From: a virus
Length of the DNA: 20,990 nt
Reading direction: 5' to 3' (one strand)
Virus record (IMG/VR): IMGVR_UViG_3300028883_000149
Location: 1-20,990 of that record
Positions 1-7,717 of this stretch are shown here, piece after piece. Every line of letters starts with the position of its first letter. The stretch's first letter is position 1. The translations under genes were made by a program, and so were the position numbers. The notes under the pieces are model-generated. The model searched no databases and was not told where the DNA came from. It was given only the letters and a program-made list of their open reading frames with translations.

Positions 1-1218
1 GTTCTCTAAATCCCACAGTGCTTTATCAAATACCCATGAATTCGTGGTGTCGTCCCAATAGTAATATTCGGGGTCATAGTCGGTAGGTTTCGGGCCTTTT
101 TCGTAAGTGCCTGTGGTTTCGTTCCAAACCGTATCACCCTCTGTACCACCTGTGGGTTCGGTATAATAAACCCTGTCGCCAAAAGCCGTGATTACATCTG
201 CAACAGACATACCCATTTGGCTGGCATAGTCCTGAAGGGATATAATCACTCTGCCTGTTTTGGTATTGACGATGTTACCGTCTTTAACAGACAGTCTTGT
301 GTTGGTTATATAAGATGCAAGGTTGGTCTGGTTATCTTCTGCGTCTTGTATTGCTTTGTCATAATCCGCTTGTTTGTCCACCACCCATTGAGGTGGGGTT
401 GCGCCCCAAGCTTTGCCAAACCAATCTTCTGTTGCATATGGACTGTATGGGTCTGATGACATGGTCGTTTTAAAATCGGGACTTTCTGCACCCAAGTTTT
501 TACCAAGATACCAATCGCCATTCTTTTTATCCCATTCGGCTTTAAAATCAGCGAACATTGAGTCAACATCAACCCCTATTTTTGCCGCTTCGCTCTTTAT
601 CCAGTTCCAAGTCTCTATCAGTGTAAGTCCTGCATTTACACCATATTCAACTCCTGCAAGAACAGGATTGTCTTTAAAATCAAAAACCATTTGGGAGCCA
701 TTCAGGTTGGTGCTTGCGGATCTACTCTGTGTTTCAACATTATCAGGGAGTCCACCATTCATAACCCGTAAATCTTCTTCTGTTGGCATGTTCCCGCCAT
801 TAGTGGTTAGGGTGTAATTCTCCCTCGTTTCCATACCGCTTCCGGTTCTGTATGTCCTTGAAGTTACCTGCCCGTCAGGTGCAAGCTGAACAGAAACTAA
901 ATACTTACCCCCCATGGGTTGGGGGTCTGGTGCATAATTTCCCCCGGATGGTTGTGGCGGTGGCGCATACGCATCTGATGGTTGTGGAGTTGTCTCGGTC
1001 TTTTTACTCCAAAAGGGTTCGGTCTGGTTTTGGGTATATGACTTTTTCTGCCAATACGGGGTAGACGGCTGAATGGCTGTTCCGTTCTTTGCCGTAGTTA
1101 CGATATTACCATCACCGAAAAAAGACGTAGATGGACTTTCGATTGAAGATTGCTTTGTGGTTTTCTCACCTTTCGGGAAAGAACCGATATTCGATAGTGC
1201 GTTACTGAACCAACCCAT
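1..1218 (-). CDS. Large virion-associated protein, 3' end cut off by window edge
   Basis: The minus frame opens with ATG at 1218 and stays open without a stop to base 1, giving 406 residues with the C-terminus missing. AAGGGG sits 6 bases upstream and overlaps the TAA of the gene before it, so the start is well supported. The N-terminus (MGWFSNALSNIGSFPKGEK) is followed by a low-complexity Pro/Gln/Thr stretch at about residues 55-110, with three loose copies of a PQPSGGNYAP-like unit. The part after about residue 150 is soluble, mixed alpha/beta and rich in Trp, Tyr and Asp, with no family I can name. Its place directly after the probable ejection protein suggests an internal virion, ejection or tail-tip protein; that role is inferred from position only. 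Confidence 0.8.
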   Translation of the reverse strand, partial: MGWFSNALSNIGSFPKGEKTTKQSSIESPSTSFFGDGNIVTTAKNGTAIQPSTPYWQKKSYTQNQTEPFWSKKTETTPQPSDAYAPPPQPSGGNYAPDPQPMGGKYLVSVQLAPDGQVTSRTYRTGSGMETRENYTLTTNGGNMPTEEDLRVMNGGLPDNVETQSRSASTNLNGSQMVFDFKDNPVLAGVEYGVNAGLTLIETWNWIKSEAAKIGVDVDSMFADFKAEWDKKNGDWYLGKNLGAESPDFKTTMSSDPYSPYATEDWFGKAWGATPPQWVVDKQADYDKAIQDAEDNQTNLASYITNTRLSVKDGNIVNTKTGRVIISLQDYASQMGMSVADVITAFGDRVYYTEPTGGTEGDTVWNETTGTYEKGPKPTDYDPEYYYWDDTTNSWVFDKALWDLEN

Positions 1219-1229
1219 AATTTTTCCCC

Positions 1230-2045
1230 TTATCCCACTTGGTCTTTTTTGTCGTCTGCTGTATACGGAGAACTGAACGTCTCAAAGAATCCCCCAATAT
1301 CACCTTTTTTAAGCGATTCTATTGCTCTGTTTACCTTTGATGCGGGGGTTTCGTACCCTGATGGACTCCTGTTGTCGGAATAGTCTGAATGACCAATCCC
1401 CTTCTGCCCGTAATATAAATTAGCAAGCTGTTCAAGTGCTGAACTTGCAAGTTGAATTTTACCCATTACGTCCTGTGGGGTCTGTTTCTGCTGATTTAAC
1501 AATTCTTTATTTTTGGCTTCGTTATATGCCTGCCCGATATCGGGTTTATAAATCGGTTGCGGTGCTTGTCCACCCTGTGCGAAATTCCTGTTTTCACCCG
1601 CAATCTGTCCAATGCTTTTCTGCGGTGCGGACATATATGCGTTTAACGCTCCCTCAAGTCCAGCGGTTCGGGCATGGCGTGTCTGCCTGCCTTTTTCCAT
1701 CTGCGGATTGAGATACCGCCCTGTGGTGTTCATGTAATTTATATTACGGTTCGGGCCGTAATATTGTGCGTTCATATTCGAGGGGGAATAATCGAGCATC
1801 ATCTTGTAATACTGCTTCATGTCATTTATTGCAGATGCCCTTCGCCCTGTTTTACCCTGTCTGAAAGCATCTTTTTGAGGTGAAGAACCACCTATTAAAC
1901 CGCTTGCCAATGAACCGCCAATGGAGCCGATTGCGCCACCAACTGGCCCCGCAAGAGCTGTCCCCGCAGCTGTTAGGCCACCTGTTATTGCAGAACCCCA
2001 ACCACTATTTCCCGTATATGAATTAAATCCCATTGGGCCAGCCAT
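1230..2045 (-). CDS. Glycine-rich probable DNA-ejection / internal virion protein
   Basis: 271 residues. Residues 17-53 form a Gly/Ala/Ser-rich hydrophobic stretch with small-residue spacing (glycine-zipper style), as often seen near the N-terminus of podovirus ejection or pilot proteins and of proteins that insert into membranes. The rest is polar, with many Gln, Asn and Tyr and a Gln/Pro-rich middle; it lacks Cys. AAGGAGG seven bases or fewer before the ATG makes the start secure. It sits between the stabilisation protein and the large protein at the window edge, where P22-like phages carry ejection proteins. The role is inferred from composition and neighbours; I do not recognise a named family. 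Confidence 0.75.
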   Translation of the reverse strand: MAGPMGFNSYTGNSGWGSAITGGLTAAGTALAGPVGGAIGSIGGSLASGLIGGSSPQKDAFRQGKTGRRASAINDMKQYYKMMLDYSPSNMNAQYYGPNRNINYMNTTGRYLNPQMEKGRQTRHARTAGLEGALNAYMSAPQKSIGQIAGENRNFAQGGQAPQPIYKPDIGQAYNEAKNKELLNQQKQTPQDVMGKIQLASSALEQLANLYYGQKGIGHSDYSDNRSPSGYETPASKVNRAIESLKKGDIGGFFETFSSPYTADDKKDQVG

Positions 2046-2054
2046 ACTACCTCC

Positions 2055-3995
2055 TTATTTCCTATCACTTCTTATATCGTAGTGAATTATCGCATCATAT
2101 ATTGTGAATCCATCGTTTGCCGTTGCATTGGAAAATTTATACTTTATTCTTCTTCCAGACCGTCTGGTGCTGAGTTTCGGCATGGTCTGAGATGTGCTTA
2201 ATGTCTCCGATGTGGTCACGGTTTGCCAGTTGGATTCGTAATCACATTTATATTGGACTGTCATTGATGTGCCTGATGTGCCGTTCCATCTTGGCTGAAT
2301 ATAGAGAAAGTCTTTAACTAAATGCGGAGAACCGCAATCAATCCACCCTGTTTCACCTTCCGCTATGTAGGCAGAGCCGTCATTGTTATAACCTGGGAAA
2401 CTCTTTCGCACATATCCGCTTGAATCACCAAACACAGTAAACTTGCTTCCAGAATAAAGGTCAGATGAATCCCATGTCAGGCTTTGGATATCCTGCCAAG
2501 TATAGGTTGAAATATCACTCCATGTTCCGGTTACGTCTTGGGTGAAAAACCCCATACAGGTCGTGGCTCTTTCAATGACCTTCCATGTTTGGAATTTCCA
2601 GTCATAGACCAGAATATAGTTACAGGTTGAACTTCCCTTTATCGGGACACTCAGCCAGTATTGATGTAAAATATCAGACGATGCGCCATAACACTGGTCA
2701 AGAGACGCAATATACAGCGAGTCAAGTATGCCCTGAATTTTCATAGCCTGTGGATGCGGTTGTACGCTTTCCCCATCACAGACAAAAAGTCCTTCTTCGC
2801 TTAAAAACACAAGTCCGTCTTGAGTCTTTGCGATACTCCACGGGGCAATATTAGTCACTCTTTCGTCTAAAGTCTGAGTACCAAAAGGCAAATCCCCGCC
2901 AACAAAGTAAACAACATGGACAGAGTTTTCCTTAAATACAATCAGATTGTCATACAGTGGAATCATTCGGATAATCTTGTCACCCGATGTGGTAGTTACG
3001 TCAATAGCGTCACTCACTCCCCACGTTGTAGGATCCCCCGCCTTTGAATATCTTACCCTTGACGGGAAATTACTACCGCTTTCCGTGGTGTCAGCTATCA
3101 TCAGCCTGTTTTTGTAAATGGCGATTCGTTTTGCTGACCACGTAAAAGTTGGGGATATCTTAATGTTCCTGATCTCAATATTTGACCCACTCCAATCAGC
3201 ACTTGCCACGAACCCGAAATAAGTATCTGTTGATGATGGCGTTACCTCTATCGAATGTGTTACCCAACTGGCTGTTGATGTTTTGTTCGTTGAGGAAACA
3301 ACCGCTTTGTCTGAATCAAGAGTAGCGACCGCAACTGTACCGCTTGCCTGTGTCCCGTCTTTTATGTCAAAACTGATGGTATATTTTGAGCAGTACGGGA
3401 GAACAACGGACAAATCCGTGTTATAGAAAAAGTAATCGCTTACGGCACTTGACGCAAATTCGTAATGATTTGTGTCGAACGCCAACGCTCCCGTACCGCC
3501 CGTATCCCAATCATCCGTATTGTCATTTGCACAGTCATCATCAATAAGTTCTTCTTCATTTAAGGTAAGGTCACTGGTTCCTATTCCACCATCCCATGTC
3601 TGGATATTCCCCACACCATCGGCAAAATAAAAGACATTGTTGTATGCGGTAAAGTCAACATAGTTCCCTGCTGTGAATGGAGATGCAACCGGGACAAGGA
3701 AATCACCTGGACAATACTGATACAGTGTCGTTCCTGCCACGATCATCCGCTTATTGACCTTTTCCGTGAAGAACATATCCCCCTCTGTAATGAGGGATAC
3801 TGACCCGTTTAGCTGTTGAGAAATAGACCCGCTTCCGATTTTCTTCTGACCCCAATCTTTTGTAACGGCTCCAAACTCACGGGTAAAGTCAACGTTCTTA
3901 GCAGACGGCATTTCATTAATAGGAAGAAGAACATTGTCAACCGTTTGGGTCAGGTCGTTATATCCTGTAAATTTAGGTATTAAATGGTATTGCAT
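2055..3995 (-). CDS. Phage stabilisation (tail nozzle/hub) protein with inserted jelly-roll-like domain
   Basis: 646 residues. The N-terminal part places a NVDFTREFGAVTKDWGQKKI element before repeated beta blades. The later segment has the family hallmarks: NRLMIADT, PSRVRYSKAGDPTTW, then DNLIVFKENSVHVVYFVGG and WSIAKTQDGLVFLSEEGLFV. These are typical of the DNA stabilisation/nozzle proteins that close the portal channel in P22-like tails. Residues about 148-283 look like an extra beta-sandwich (YTISFDIKDGTQASG, WVTHSIEVTPSS, IEIRNIKIS), resembling carbohydrate-binding or ligand-binding jelly rolls, set between blades. SD AAGGGGAACA precedes ATG. It follows the small fibre-like genes and precedes the ejection protein. 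I am confident of the family and less sure of the inserted domain. Confidence 0.85.
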   Translation of the reverse strand: MQYHLIPKFTGYNDLTQTVDNVLLPINEMPSAKNVDFTREFGAVTKDWGQKKIGSGSISQQLNGSVSLITEGDMFFTEKVNKRMIVAGTTLYQYCPGDFLVPVASPFTAGNYVDFTAYNNVFYFADGVGNIQTWDGGIGTSDLTLNEEELIDDDCANDNTDDWDTGGTGALAFDTNHYEFASSAVSDYFFYNTDLSVVLPYCSKYTISFDIKDGTQASGTVAVATLDSDKAVVSSTNKTSTASWVTHSIEVTPSSTDTYFGFVASADWSGSNIEIRNIKISPTFTWSAKRIAIYKNRLMIADTTESGSNFPSRVRYSKAGDPTTWGVSDAIDVTTTSGDKIIRMIPLYDNLIVFKENSVHVVYFVGGDLPFGTQTLDERVTNIAPWSIAKTQDGLVFLSEEGLFVCDGESVQPHPQAMKIQGILDSLYIASLDQCYGASSDILHQYWLSVPIKGSSTCNYILVYDWKFQTWKVIERATTCMGFFTQDVTGTWSDISTYTWQDIQSLTWDSSDLYSGSKFTVFGDSSGYVRKSFPGYNNDGSAYIAEGETGWIDCGSPHLVKDFLYIQPRWNGTSGTSMTVQYKCDYESNWQTVTTSETLSTSQTMPKLSTRRSGRRIKYKFSNATANDGFTIYDAIIHYDIRSDRK

Positions 3996-4003
3996 TGTTC
4001 CCC

Positions 4004-4213
4004 TTAATTTTTAGTGAAACGCTTTATCAACCCGTTCTCTATCACAATGTCAAAATCAGTTACACCCGTCTCAGACTGTGTGATGCCGTTAAACTTATCA
4101 TCCACATATTTCTTATTAGCAACGTGATAGTCATCCTGTGGCGTACTTGCGGGAGTATACGGGAATTTTAAAAATCTCTTTACCCCGCTGATAAGGGATT
4201 CTATTTTTCCCAT
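4004..4213 (-). CDS. Small fibre-associated protein (69 aa)
   Basis: The short protein contains YHVANKKYVDDKF at residues 29-41. The ANKKYVDDK signature is common in phage tail-fibre and baseplate proteins, just before a trimerising or beta-rich segment. The N-terminus is basic and helical and the C-terminus is beta-like. It overlaps the gene before it by 13 bases (4201-4213), implying translational coupling. It lies between an 88-residue unknown and the stabilisation protein. It may be a connector or truncated fibre piece; at this length it is unlikely to be a full fibre. Confidence 0.65.
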   Translation of the reverse strand: MGKIESLISGVKRFLKFPYTPASTPQDDYHVANKKYVDDKFNGITQSETGVTDFDIVIENGLIKRFTKN

Positions 4214-4467
4214 ATGTAAAGCGTCCCCGCCATTGTCCCGCCAATCTGAACACCGCCATGAAGGGTGATGTTTTCAACCTGAATCGGGCCGGAAGCTACG
4301 GTTGCGGTCAGAGTAAATATCGTTGTACCTGCCGTATTGGTAAAGGTCAGAACATCCGCATTGGAGTCGGGGTTCCAGACAAGTTTCTTGATATTGAAGG
4401 TCGTTGCGGTTTCAATCGCTCCGGTTGAGTCAATCCGCATCGGAGTCGCACTTGTGACGTTTGCCAT
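4201..4467 (-). CDS. Small beta-rich protein, possibly virion decoration (88 aa)
   Basis: 88 residues, very rich in Thr, Ala and Ile with alternating beta pattern (TTIFTLTATVASGPIQV) and no Cys. The ATG shares a base with the upstream stop (TAATG), so translation is coupled. I do not recognise a family. Small all-beta proteins of this sort in late operons are often head or tail decoration or fibre-cap proteins, and the neighbour with an ANKKYVDDK motif supports a fibre context. Function unknown. Confidence 0.65.
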   Translation of the reverse strand: MANVTSATPMRIDSTGAIETATTFNIKKLVWNPDSNADVLTFTNTAGTTIFTLTATVASGPIQVENITLHGGVQIGGTMAGTLYIWEK

Positions 4468-4646
4468 TATTTATTTCCCTCGATTGTGTTAATTATCTTT
4501 TGTGCTGTATCAACAACTTTTTTGACACTATTAACCGCTTTATCATCACCCTTGAAATTCGGGGTAATGTGTTTGGTTAAAATCTCAAGTCCCCTGCATA
4601 AAAGGGAACATCCCGTGAGGATTATTTTTACTTTAAAAAAGACCAT
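4467..4646 (-). CDS. Small protein of lysis region (59 aa)
   Basis: The start at 4646 is preferred because AGAGGG lies upstream and the start sits two bases after the TAA of the 65-residue gene. A longer reading from 4688 would run through that gene's end. The N-terminus (MVFFKVKIILTGCSLLCRGL) is basic-hydrophobic with two Cys and could be a short membrane anchor. The C-terminal half is a charged amphipathic helix. It ends at a TAATG junction with the next gene. Position after the holin-like genes suggests a lysis accessory; no family recognised. Confidence 0.6.
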   Translation of the reverse strand: MVFFKVKIILTGCSLLCRGLEILTKHITPNFKGDDKAVNSVKKVVDTAQKIINTIEGNK

Positions 4647-4647
4647 G

Positions 4648-4845
4648 TTATCCCTCTGCTTCCTCAAGCATCTTGTCGATTTCCTCAAAGTCTATTCCGA
4701 ATATCTTACAGACCGTTTTGGCAATCATGACAAGGCTTTTGTGTTTTGGGTTGTTTAAAAGCACCAGATAAAAAACAATACTTAAAATGCCTTTAAGAAT
4801 ACTTGCACCCTGTTCTCTTTCTTCTGCGGTTAATTTATCAATCAT
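4648..4845 (-). CDS. Holin-like small membrane protein (65 aa)
   Basis: The 65 residues have a charged N-terminus (MIDKLTAEEREQ), a hydrophobic segment at about 14-31 (ASILKGILSIVFYLVLL), a basic turn, a second weaker hydrophobic stretch and an acidic tail. This is the general make-up of small phage holins or antiholins that permeabilise the inner membrane. The start overlaps the previous gene's stop by ATGA. It is two genes downstream of the M15 endopeptidase, so a lysis role is reasonable, but holins share little sequence and I cannot name a family. Confidence 0.65.
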   Translation of the reverse strand: MIDKLTAEEREQGASILKGILSIVFYLVLLNNPKHKSLVMIAKTVCKIFGIDFEEIDKMLEEAEG

Positions 4846-5048
4846 TTTTCTTCTCCTTTATATGCAAGTTCTTCTCGGTAGAATCTTGCTTTTATGATTT
4901 GGACATTTGTCTTAATCTCTGTTATGTCCTGTGCAATCTTAACTGTGTGTTTGTCTAACCGACAATCAAGTACCATCCACCCCGTTATAAACATCGCCAG
5001 TATCGCTATAATTATGGTGGTGAACTGTGTTTGATTTACGTGGCTCAT
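4842..5048 (-). CDS. Single-pass membrane protein with coiled coil; spanin or holin candidate (68 aa)
   Basis: ATG at 5048 shares a base with the endopeptidase stop (TAATG), favouring this start over the longer reading from 5129, which lies inside the endopeptidase gene. A strong membrane segment at residues about 9-27 (FTTIIIAILAMFITGWMVL) is followed by a charged helix with heptad-like spacing (VKIAQDITEIKTNVQIIKA). N-terminal anchor plus periplasmic coiled coil is the plan of inner-membrane spanins (Rz-like), though Rz is usually longer. A holin role is the alternative. Confidence 0.65.
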   Translation of the reverse strand: MSHVNQTQFTTIIIAILAMFITGWMVLDCRLDKHTVKIAQDITEIKTNVQIIKARFYREELAYKGEEK

Positions 5049-5350
5049 TATTTTCTTCCATTGTGTTCCAAGCTGTAATGATTTCCATCGTTGAATCTCC
5101 CCCCCCAAGATCCACCGATTGATTCCCAAAACTCGCCTAAAGGTTTATGATCTTCTGTTCTAGTCAGGTACTTCCCGTTCTTGAAAAGATTTAAATCTAT
5201 TGCCAGCCTTGCGCCATGTAATGAATTTTTCTTATGCCCTGTTGTTGCGTATGCATCCCCGAATGTAAGCTCATACCCGTTTGAATATGCAAAGCGGATA
5301 AGGCTTGCTACCATAATTACAAAATAGGATTGCTTTTCCCTTAAACTCAT
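5048..5350 (-). CDS. M15-family peptidoglycan endopeptidase (endolysin)
   Basis: 100 residues covering the M15 (VanY / L-Ala-D-Glu peptidase) core. SLHGARLAIDLNLF at residues 43-56 supplies the zinc His45 and Asp52, and WGGRFNDGNHY at 82-92 supplies the WGG element and the final zinc His91. Phage M15 endolysins cleave peptide cross-links in the host wall at the end of infection. There is no signal peptide, so release would depend on a holin, consistent with the two small membrane genes that follow. It overlaps the fibre gene before it by ATGA. The length is short for T5-type endolysins but matches compact phage versions. Confidence 0.9.
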   Translation of the reverse strand: MSLREKQSYFVIMVASLIRFAYSNGYELTFGDAYATTGHKKNSLHGARLAIDLNLFKNGKYLTRTEDHKPLGEFWESIGGSWGGRFNDGNHYSLEHNGRK

Positions 5351-6180
5351 GCTTCGCTAAAATCCACAAGCGTTACTGTTTTAGTAGAGCCACCTGCTGT
5401 TATTTTCATCATAATGTCGCCATCGTCTCCGCTTCCGGTACCATCCGACATCCACGTTACACATCTTCCTTCTGCGGGGTCTGCGGGGTCTACTGATTTT
5501 TCTCTGTAGGTTATTGCTCCATTCACATCTACCCTTGTTGCGGGGGATACTGTTCCAAATCCAGTATTACCAGTATCGGTGTCTACATCAAATGCAACAA
5601 CATCGCTACTATCTAATACCTGAAAATCTGAATCTGTATTATTTGCAAAAGCAAGCGAGCCAACACTACCACCGTAACCGTTTGTAATTCTAAACGCCCA
5701 CCAACCTTGGTCAACCCTTTCAATCTTAATTGGTGATGCATTCTCGCTAGAGTAAACAGATAGAGGGTTAAGCGGAGAAGATGTACCTATACCAACGTCA
5801 CCAGTAGAAGGATCAATATATAAAGTAGAGGTATTGTAGATATCATCTGAACCACCCGGAGCATGGGTTGATGCGTGTTCTGTGCCAGAAGAAACAATAG
5901 TTAATTCGTTCCACGCACCACCATTGCCAGTACCATAAAATAACTGAGCCGTATCTGTGGCATAGTAAAATTCATCAGATGTCCCTGTATCTGGTCTTGC
6001 AGTATATAAACCCGTTGTTAAAGACGTAAGTCCCGAATGGGTACACTGAGAGGAATCGTCATCGTCATATCCGTGGTCGTTGTCGATACATGCCCGAAGG
6101 TGTGCAAGGTTCGCCCGAATATAAGTAATGTCATCTGCGATTGTGTTTGTTGCTATCGGTGTACTAGTGGTAAAACCCAT
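5347..6180 (-). CDS. Tail fibre / spike-like protein
   Basis: 277 residues, rich in Ser, Thr, Gly and Asp with few Lys. It has HASTHAPGGSDD at residues 102-113, a motif common in phage fibre shafts, and two copies of a GDVGIGTSSP / GNTGFGTVSP-type repeat (about 127-136 and 204-213) that typically precede a short beta strand and are widespread in fibre and surface proteins. It would form a trimeric appendage used in host recognition. The start shares a base with the adaptor stop (TAATG), and the gene ends in an ATGA overlap with the endolysin. High Ser/Thr content makes it a possible glycan acceptor; that is inference. Confidence 0.8.
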   Translation of the reverse strand: MGFTTSTPIATNTIADDITYIRANLAHLRACIDNDHGYDDDDSSQCTHSGLTSLTTGLYTARPDTGTSDEFYYATDTAQLFYGTGNGGAWNELTIVSSGTEHASTHAPGGSDDIYNTSTLYIDPSTGDVGIGTSSPLNPLSVYSSENASPIKIERVDQGWWAFRITNGYGGSVGSLAFANNTDSDFQVLDSSDVVAFDVDTDTGNTGFGTVSPATRVDVNGAITYREKSVDPADPAEGRCVTWMSDGTGSGDDGDIMMKITAGGSTKTVTLVDFSEA

Positions 6181-6872
6181 TACATCATCTTCCTTCCTTT
6201 ATAGAGACTCATGTCAAAGTCCCTGAAAGTTTTCATTCTCATGTCTTTTCTTGTCCATTGTCTGCGCTTATCGTAGGTCACAAGGTTGAAATATCTGTTC
6301 TTGGCTGCTTCACCGAAATACATCTGTAACTTTTCATCATGCAAATAGGCTGCTGCTTCGTAACAGCATAAATCAATAATCAACCCAGGGCAGACCTTAT
6401 CAATGGTCTTTTCATCTGAATCATCAGACAGCGTTTCAGGAAAAGCGTAATAATGAAGTGTTAAAGAATAGACACCGTCAGGGATGGGGTGAAGTTTAAC
6501 CTGTGTCGCAAGGACAGAGTAGTTGGTCGGCTTGCCCGTTCCTGTTGAGTCATCGTTGGCAAAGTAAGCATTGTCCAGTTCGGGAATAGATGACTTCACA
6601 AGCGGTGTATTCTCGCTTGCGTGGAATACGTCAAGTTCGTCAATGTAATCAGACGGCAAATCTACCGTTGCGGTAGATGCGGTTGTGGTCAGGGTTGTGT
6701 TTGCATACGACCATGAAAATCTGTGATATGCCTGATCCGCTTTTGCCACGATAGGTAAGAACCCGTTGACAATATTTCGCCTTGCATCGTATATCCAAAT
6801 TGCGATCTGAGTGCTTAAATCTTCTCGGTCAATCTTATTTGCGATAGTGGTCTTTAGGTTTCCATAGTTCAT
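6180..6872 (-). CDS. Head-to-tail adaptor protein (P22 gp4 / SU10-like)
   Basis: 230 residues. The N-terminal helical part (NLKTTIANKIDREDLSTQIA, then WIYDARRNI) and later features match the podovirus adaptor family: the VDLPSDYIDELDVF beta element, a KLHPIPDGVYSLTLHYYAFP strand pair, and a helical C-terminus with a basic tail. Adaptors bind under the portal ring and connect it to the nozzle. The gene order portal, capsid, adaptor, then stabilisation protein further on agrees. The ATG overlaps the NeuB-like stop as ATGA, so the adaptor depends on translation of the sugar gene before it. Confidence 0.8.
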   Translation of the reverse strand: MNYGNLKTTIANKIDREDLSTQIAIWIYDARRNIVNGFLPIVAKADQAYHRFSWSYANTTLTTTASTATVDLPSDYIDELDVFHASENTPLVKSSIPELDNAYFANDDSTGTGKPTNYSVLATQVKLHPIPDGVYSLTLHYYAFPETLSDDSDEKTIDKVCPGLIIDLCCYEAAAYLHDEKLQMYFGEAAKNRYFNLVTYDKRRQWTRKDMRMKTFRDFDMSLYKGRKMM

Positions 6873-7675
6873 TTTAAGGACTCTATTTTTTTCTGTTCTT
6901 CGGGCAGGATTTCTCGTCTACCCGTTCCAAGTGCTGTCTCAATGGTTCTGATATCTTTTACGAGTTTTTCCAATCCGTGTGGCTCAAGGGATGCGCTTTG
7001 GTCTGTTCCCCACATTGTTCTGTCTAAAGTGATATGTCTTTCCACAACTGTTGCACCTAACGCAACGGCTGAAACTGTGGTCGGTACTCCGACTTCATGC
7101 CCTGAATAACCAACCGGAAGCCCATATCTGCGCTGTAAAGTCTGAATCATTTTCAGGTTCAGCTTGTTATTCGGGCAGGGGTAGACCGATATACAATGCA
7201 TCAGTATTGGGTCTTTCAGGTGAGATATGGCTTTGGTGATGTCGTCATAGGTTGACCCGCCAGTTGACAGAATCGGTTTAAAATCTCTTTCCCCGATTTC
7301 CTTTAACAGCGGTTCGTCATGAATTTTTGCAGACGGGATTTTAATGTAGTCCAGATGTGAGAAATACTTCTCATACCAATCCAGAGCAGGTATATCCCAA
7401 ATAGAACAGAACCAGTCGATACCAATATCATTACAGTAGCCGTCAATCCAATCATAAGCATCAAGCGACAACTCAAGTCTTTCACGATATTGTTCATACG
7501 GCAACACTCCCCACGGTGTTTCCCTTTCGGAACCCTTGTAAAAACCGAATCCCATTGTACGTTTTTGGAACTTAACCGCATCACAACCTGCGTTATAGGC
7601 AACGTCTATCAGTTTCTTGACGTTATCCATGTCACCGTTATGATTCTGCCCTATCTCTGCGATTATATAAGCCAT
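6869..7675 (-). CDS. neuB: NeuB-family nonulosonic (sialic-type) acid synthase, without SAF domain
   Basis: 268 residues of the NeuB barrel, which condenses phosphoenolpyruvate with a hexosamine (ManNAc or a deoxy derivative) to give sialic, legionaminic or pseudaminic acid. Visible motifs: IAEIGQNHNG at 5-14; KFQ at 35-37; KIPSAKIHDEPLL and PILSTGGST in the middle; HCISVYPCPNNKLNL; GYSGHEVG, where most NeuB have SDHT; and ERHITLDRTMWGTD near the C-terminus with its metal-type His. Full NeuB enzymes have about 340 residues with a C-terminal SAF/antifreeze-like domain; this one stops after the barrel. AAGGAG precedes ATG. It sits in the capsid/tail operon and overlaps the adaptor by ATGA. The family is certain, the substrate unknown. 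Confidence 0.9.
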   Translation of the reverse strand: MAYIIAEIGQNHNGDMDNVKKLIDVAYNAGCDAVKFQKRTMGFGFYKGSERETPWGVLPYEQYRERLELSLDAYDWIDGYCNDIGIDWFCSIWDIPALDWYEKYFSHLDYIKIPSAKIHDEPLLKEIGERDFKPILSTGGSTYDDITKAISHLKDPILMHCISVYPCPNNKLNLKMIQTLQRRYGLPVGYSGHEVGVPTTVSAVALGATVVERHITLDRTMWGTDQSASLEPHGLEKLVKDIRTIETALGTGRREILPEEQKKIESLK

Positions 7676-7686
7676 AATCTCCTTTT

Positions 7687-7717
7687 AGGTGAAGGGGGAT
7701 TGCTCCCCCTGTTACCT
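7687..7717 (-). promoter_or_regulatory. GNRA-capped hairpin between 131-aa gene and NeuB gene
   Basis: Read on the minus strand, AGGGGGA pairs perfectly with TCCCCCT around the loop GCAA, a GNRA tetraloop. An outer AGGT/ACCT pairing extends the stem past a small internal loop. It covers the stop codon of the 131-residue gene and ends 11 bases before the NeuB start. No U-run follows, so it is not a classical terminator; an mRNA-stabilising or attenuating stem-loop is more likely. Confidence 0.6.

Noticed and set aside
306-572. 88-residue open frame on the minus strand
   Set aside because: It lies out of frame inside the 1-1218 gene, which has a better start, ribosome site and protein-like composition.
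4467-4688. Longer start for the 59-residue gene at 4688
   Set aside because: It would overlap the end of the 65-residue gene and lacks an SD, while 4646 has AGAGGG.
4842-5129. Longer start for the spanin-like gene at 5129
   Set aside because: The added 27 residues lie wholly inside the endolysin gene in another frame; the TAATG junction at 5048 is the natural start.
7303-7602. 99-residue minus frame inside the NeuB gene
   Set aside because: Shadow in another frame of a gene with clear family motifs.
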